Source: Bifidobacterium breve
Lineage (GTDB): Bacteria; Actinomycetota; Actinomycetes; Nanopelagicales; Nanopelagicaceae
Length of the DNA: 22,892 nt
Reading direction: 5' to 3'
NCBI GenBank assembly: GCA_945866155.1
Contig: CAMBGL010000005.1
Location: forward strand, 1 to 22,892
Positions 22,822-22,892 of the stretch are shown one piece after another. Position 1 is the stretch's first letter. Every line of letters begins with the position of its first letter. The notes beneath the pieces were generated by a model that ran no database searches, had not been told where the DNA came from, and saw nothing but the letters and a program-made list of their open reading frames with translations. A program made the position numbers and the translations under genes.

Positions 22822-22892
22822 TACAGCCGCAATACTTATATCCTCAGGTAGGCCAACTTTATTTCTATATTTGCCATAAATAATTGTTGTAG
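22762..22892 (-). CDS. C-terminus of an unidentified protein (partial)
   Basis: The frame is open from the right edge to a TAA at 22762, giving 42 visible codons ending with a Lys/Asp/Asn/Ser-rich tail. The visible part reads YGKYRNKVGLPEDISIAAVL followed by KATDSDKNNK. Amino-acid composition looks natural and convergent placement 17 bp from the MFS stop fits the packing of this genome. I do not recognise the family, and the body of the protein lies outside the window. Confidence 0.42.
   Translation of the reverse strand, partial: TTIIYGKYRNKVGLPEDISIAAVLKATDSDKNNKSEKGYQSN

Overview
This window is a compact, low-to-moderate GC actinobacterial chromosome segment. Several things point to a streamlined freshwater actinobacterium of the acI / 'Candidatus Nanopelagicales' (Planktophila-like) type. 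These are the gene order rimJ, gephyrin-like glp/moeA and GlpR/SepX-type membrane protein, a mycobacterial-type SerC, a CopD-CtaG fusion, very short gene spacings with overlapping stops, and frequent leaderless-looking starts. The lineage is inferred from protein character and gene order; no search was run.

Layout. Positions 1-2904 hold a division-linked cluster: GlpR/SepX-like membrane protein (partial), RimJ-like acetyltransferase and a shortened gephyrin-like Glp, all on the minus strand, with divergent 5-formyltetrahydrofolate cyclo-ligase. Positions 2897-6422 hold a tightly coupled minus-strand operon: CopC-like secreted protein, CopD-CtaG membrane protein (cytochrome oxidase / copper handling), acyl-CoA dehydrogenase. 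Positions 6526-9901 hold an FmdB-type zinc ribbon protein, a candidate 38-residue acidic microprotein, an MMPL transporter and PurU. Positions 9933-12443 hold a sulfur module read leftward: tRNA-Arg(CCT), a 19-codon cysteine-containing leader peptide with an attenuator-like hairpin, a secreted two-domain rhodanese, a strong hairpin, then a YeeE/YedE-type sulfur permease. Positions 12561-17168 hold a GMC oxidoreductase coupled to a short-chain dehydrogenase, a secreted coiled-coil protein and a membrane GGDEF protein. Positions 17165-19672 hold photolyase and citrate synthase (minus). Positions 19768-22744 hold pdxH, serC and an MFS transporter (plus), followed by two mutually conflicting small candidates at the right edge.

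How the genes fit together. Folate one-carbon balance is represented by the cyclo-ligase and PurU, and serine/PLP supply by SerC (a PLP enzyme) next to PdxH (the PLP-forming oxidase). The most interesting part is the sulfur module. A leader peptide of the actinobacterial 'RRxxDxxR...C' type precedes a hairpin with a long U-tract, which suggests cysteine-responsive attenuation of an exported sulfurtransferase and a sulfur permease. A second strong point is the gephyrin-like protein. It has lost its whole domain II region and its molybdopterin-binding motifs, yet it keeps its neighbour GlpR, as expected if it survives only for a cell-division role.

No stretch longer than 300 bases lacks a gene. 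The longest non-protein stretch (12128-12560) contains the tRNA, the leader peptide, hairpins and promoters. No insertion sequences, CRISPR arrays or prophage genes were seen.
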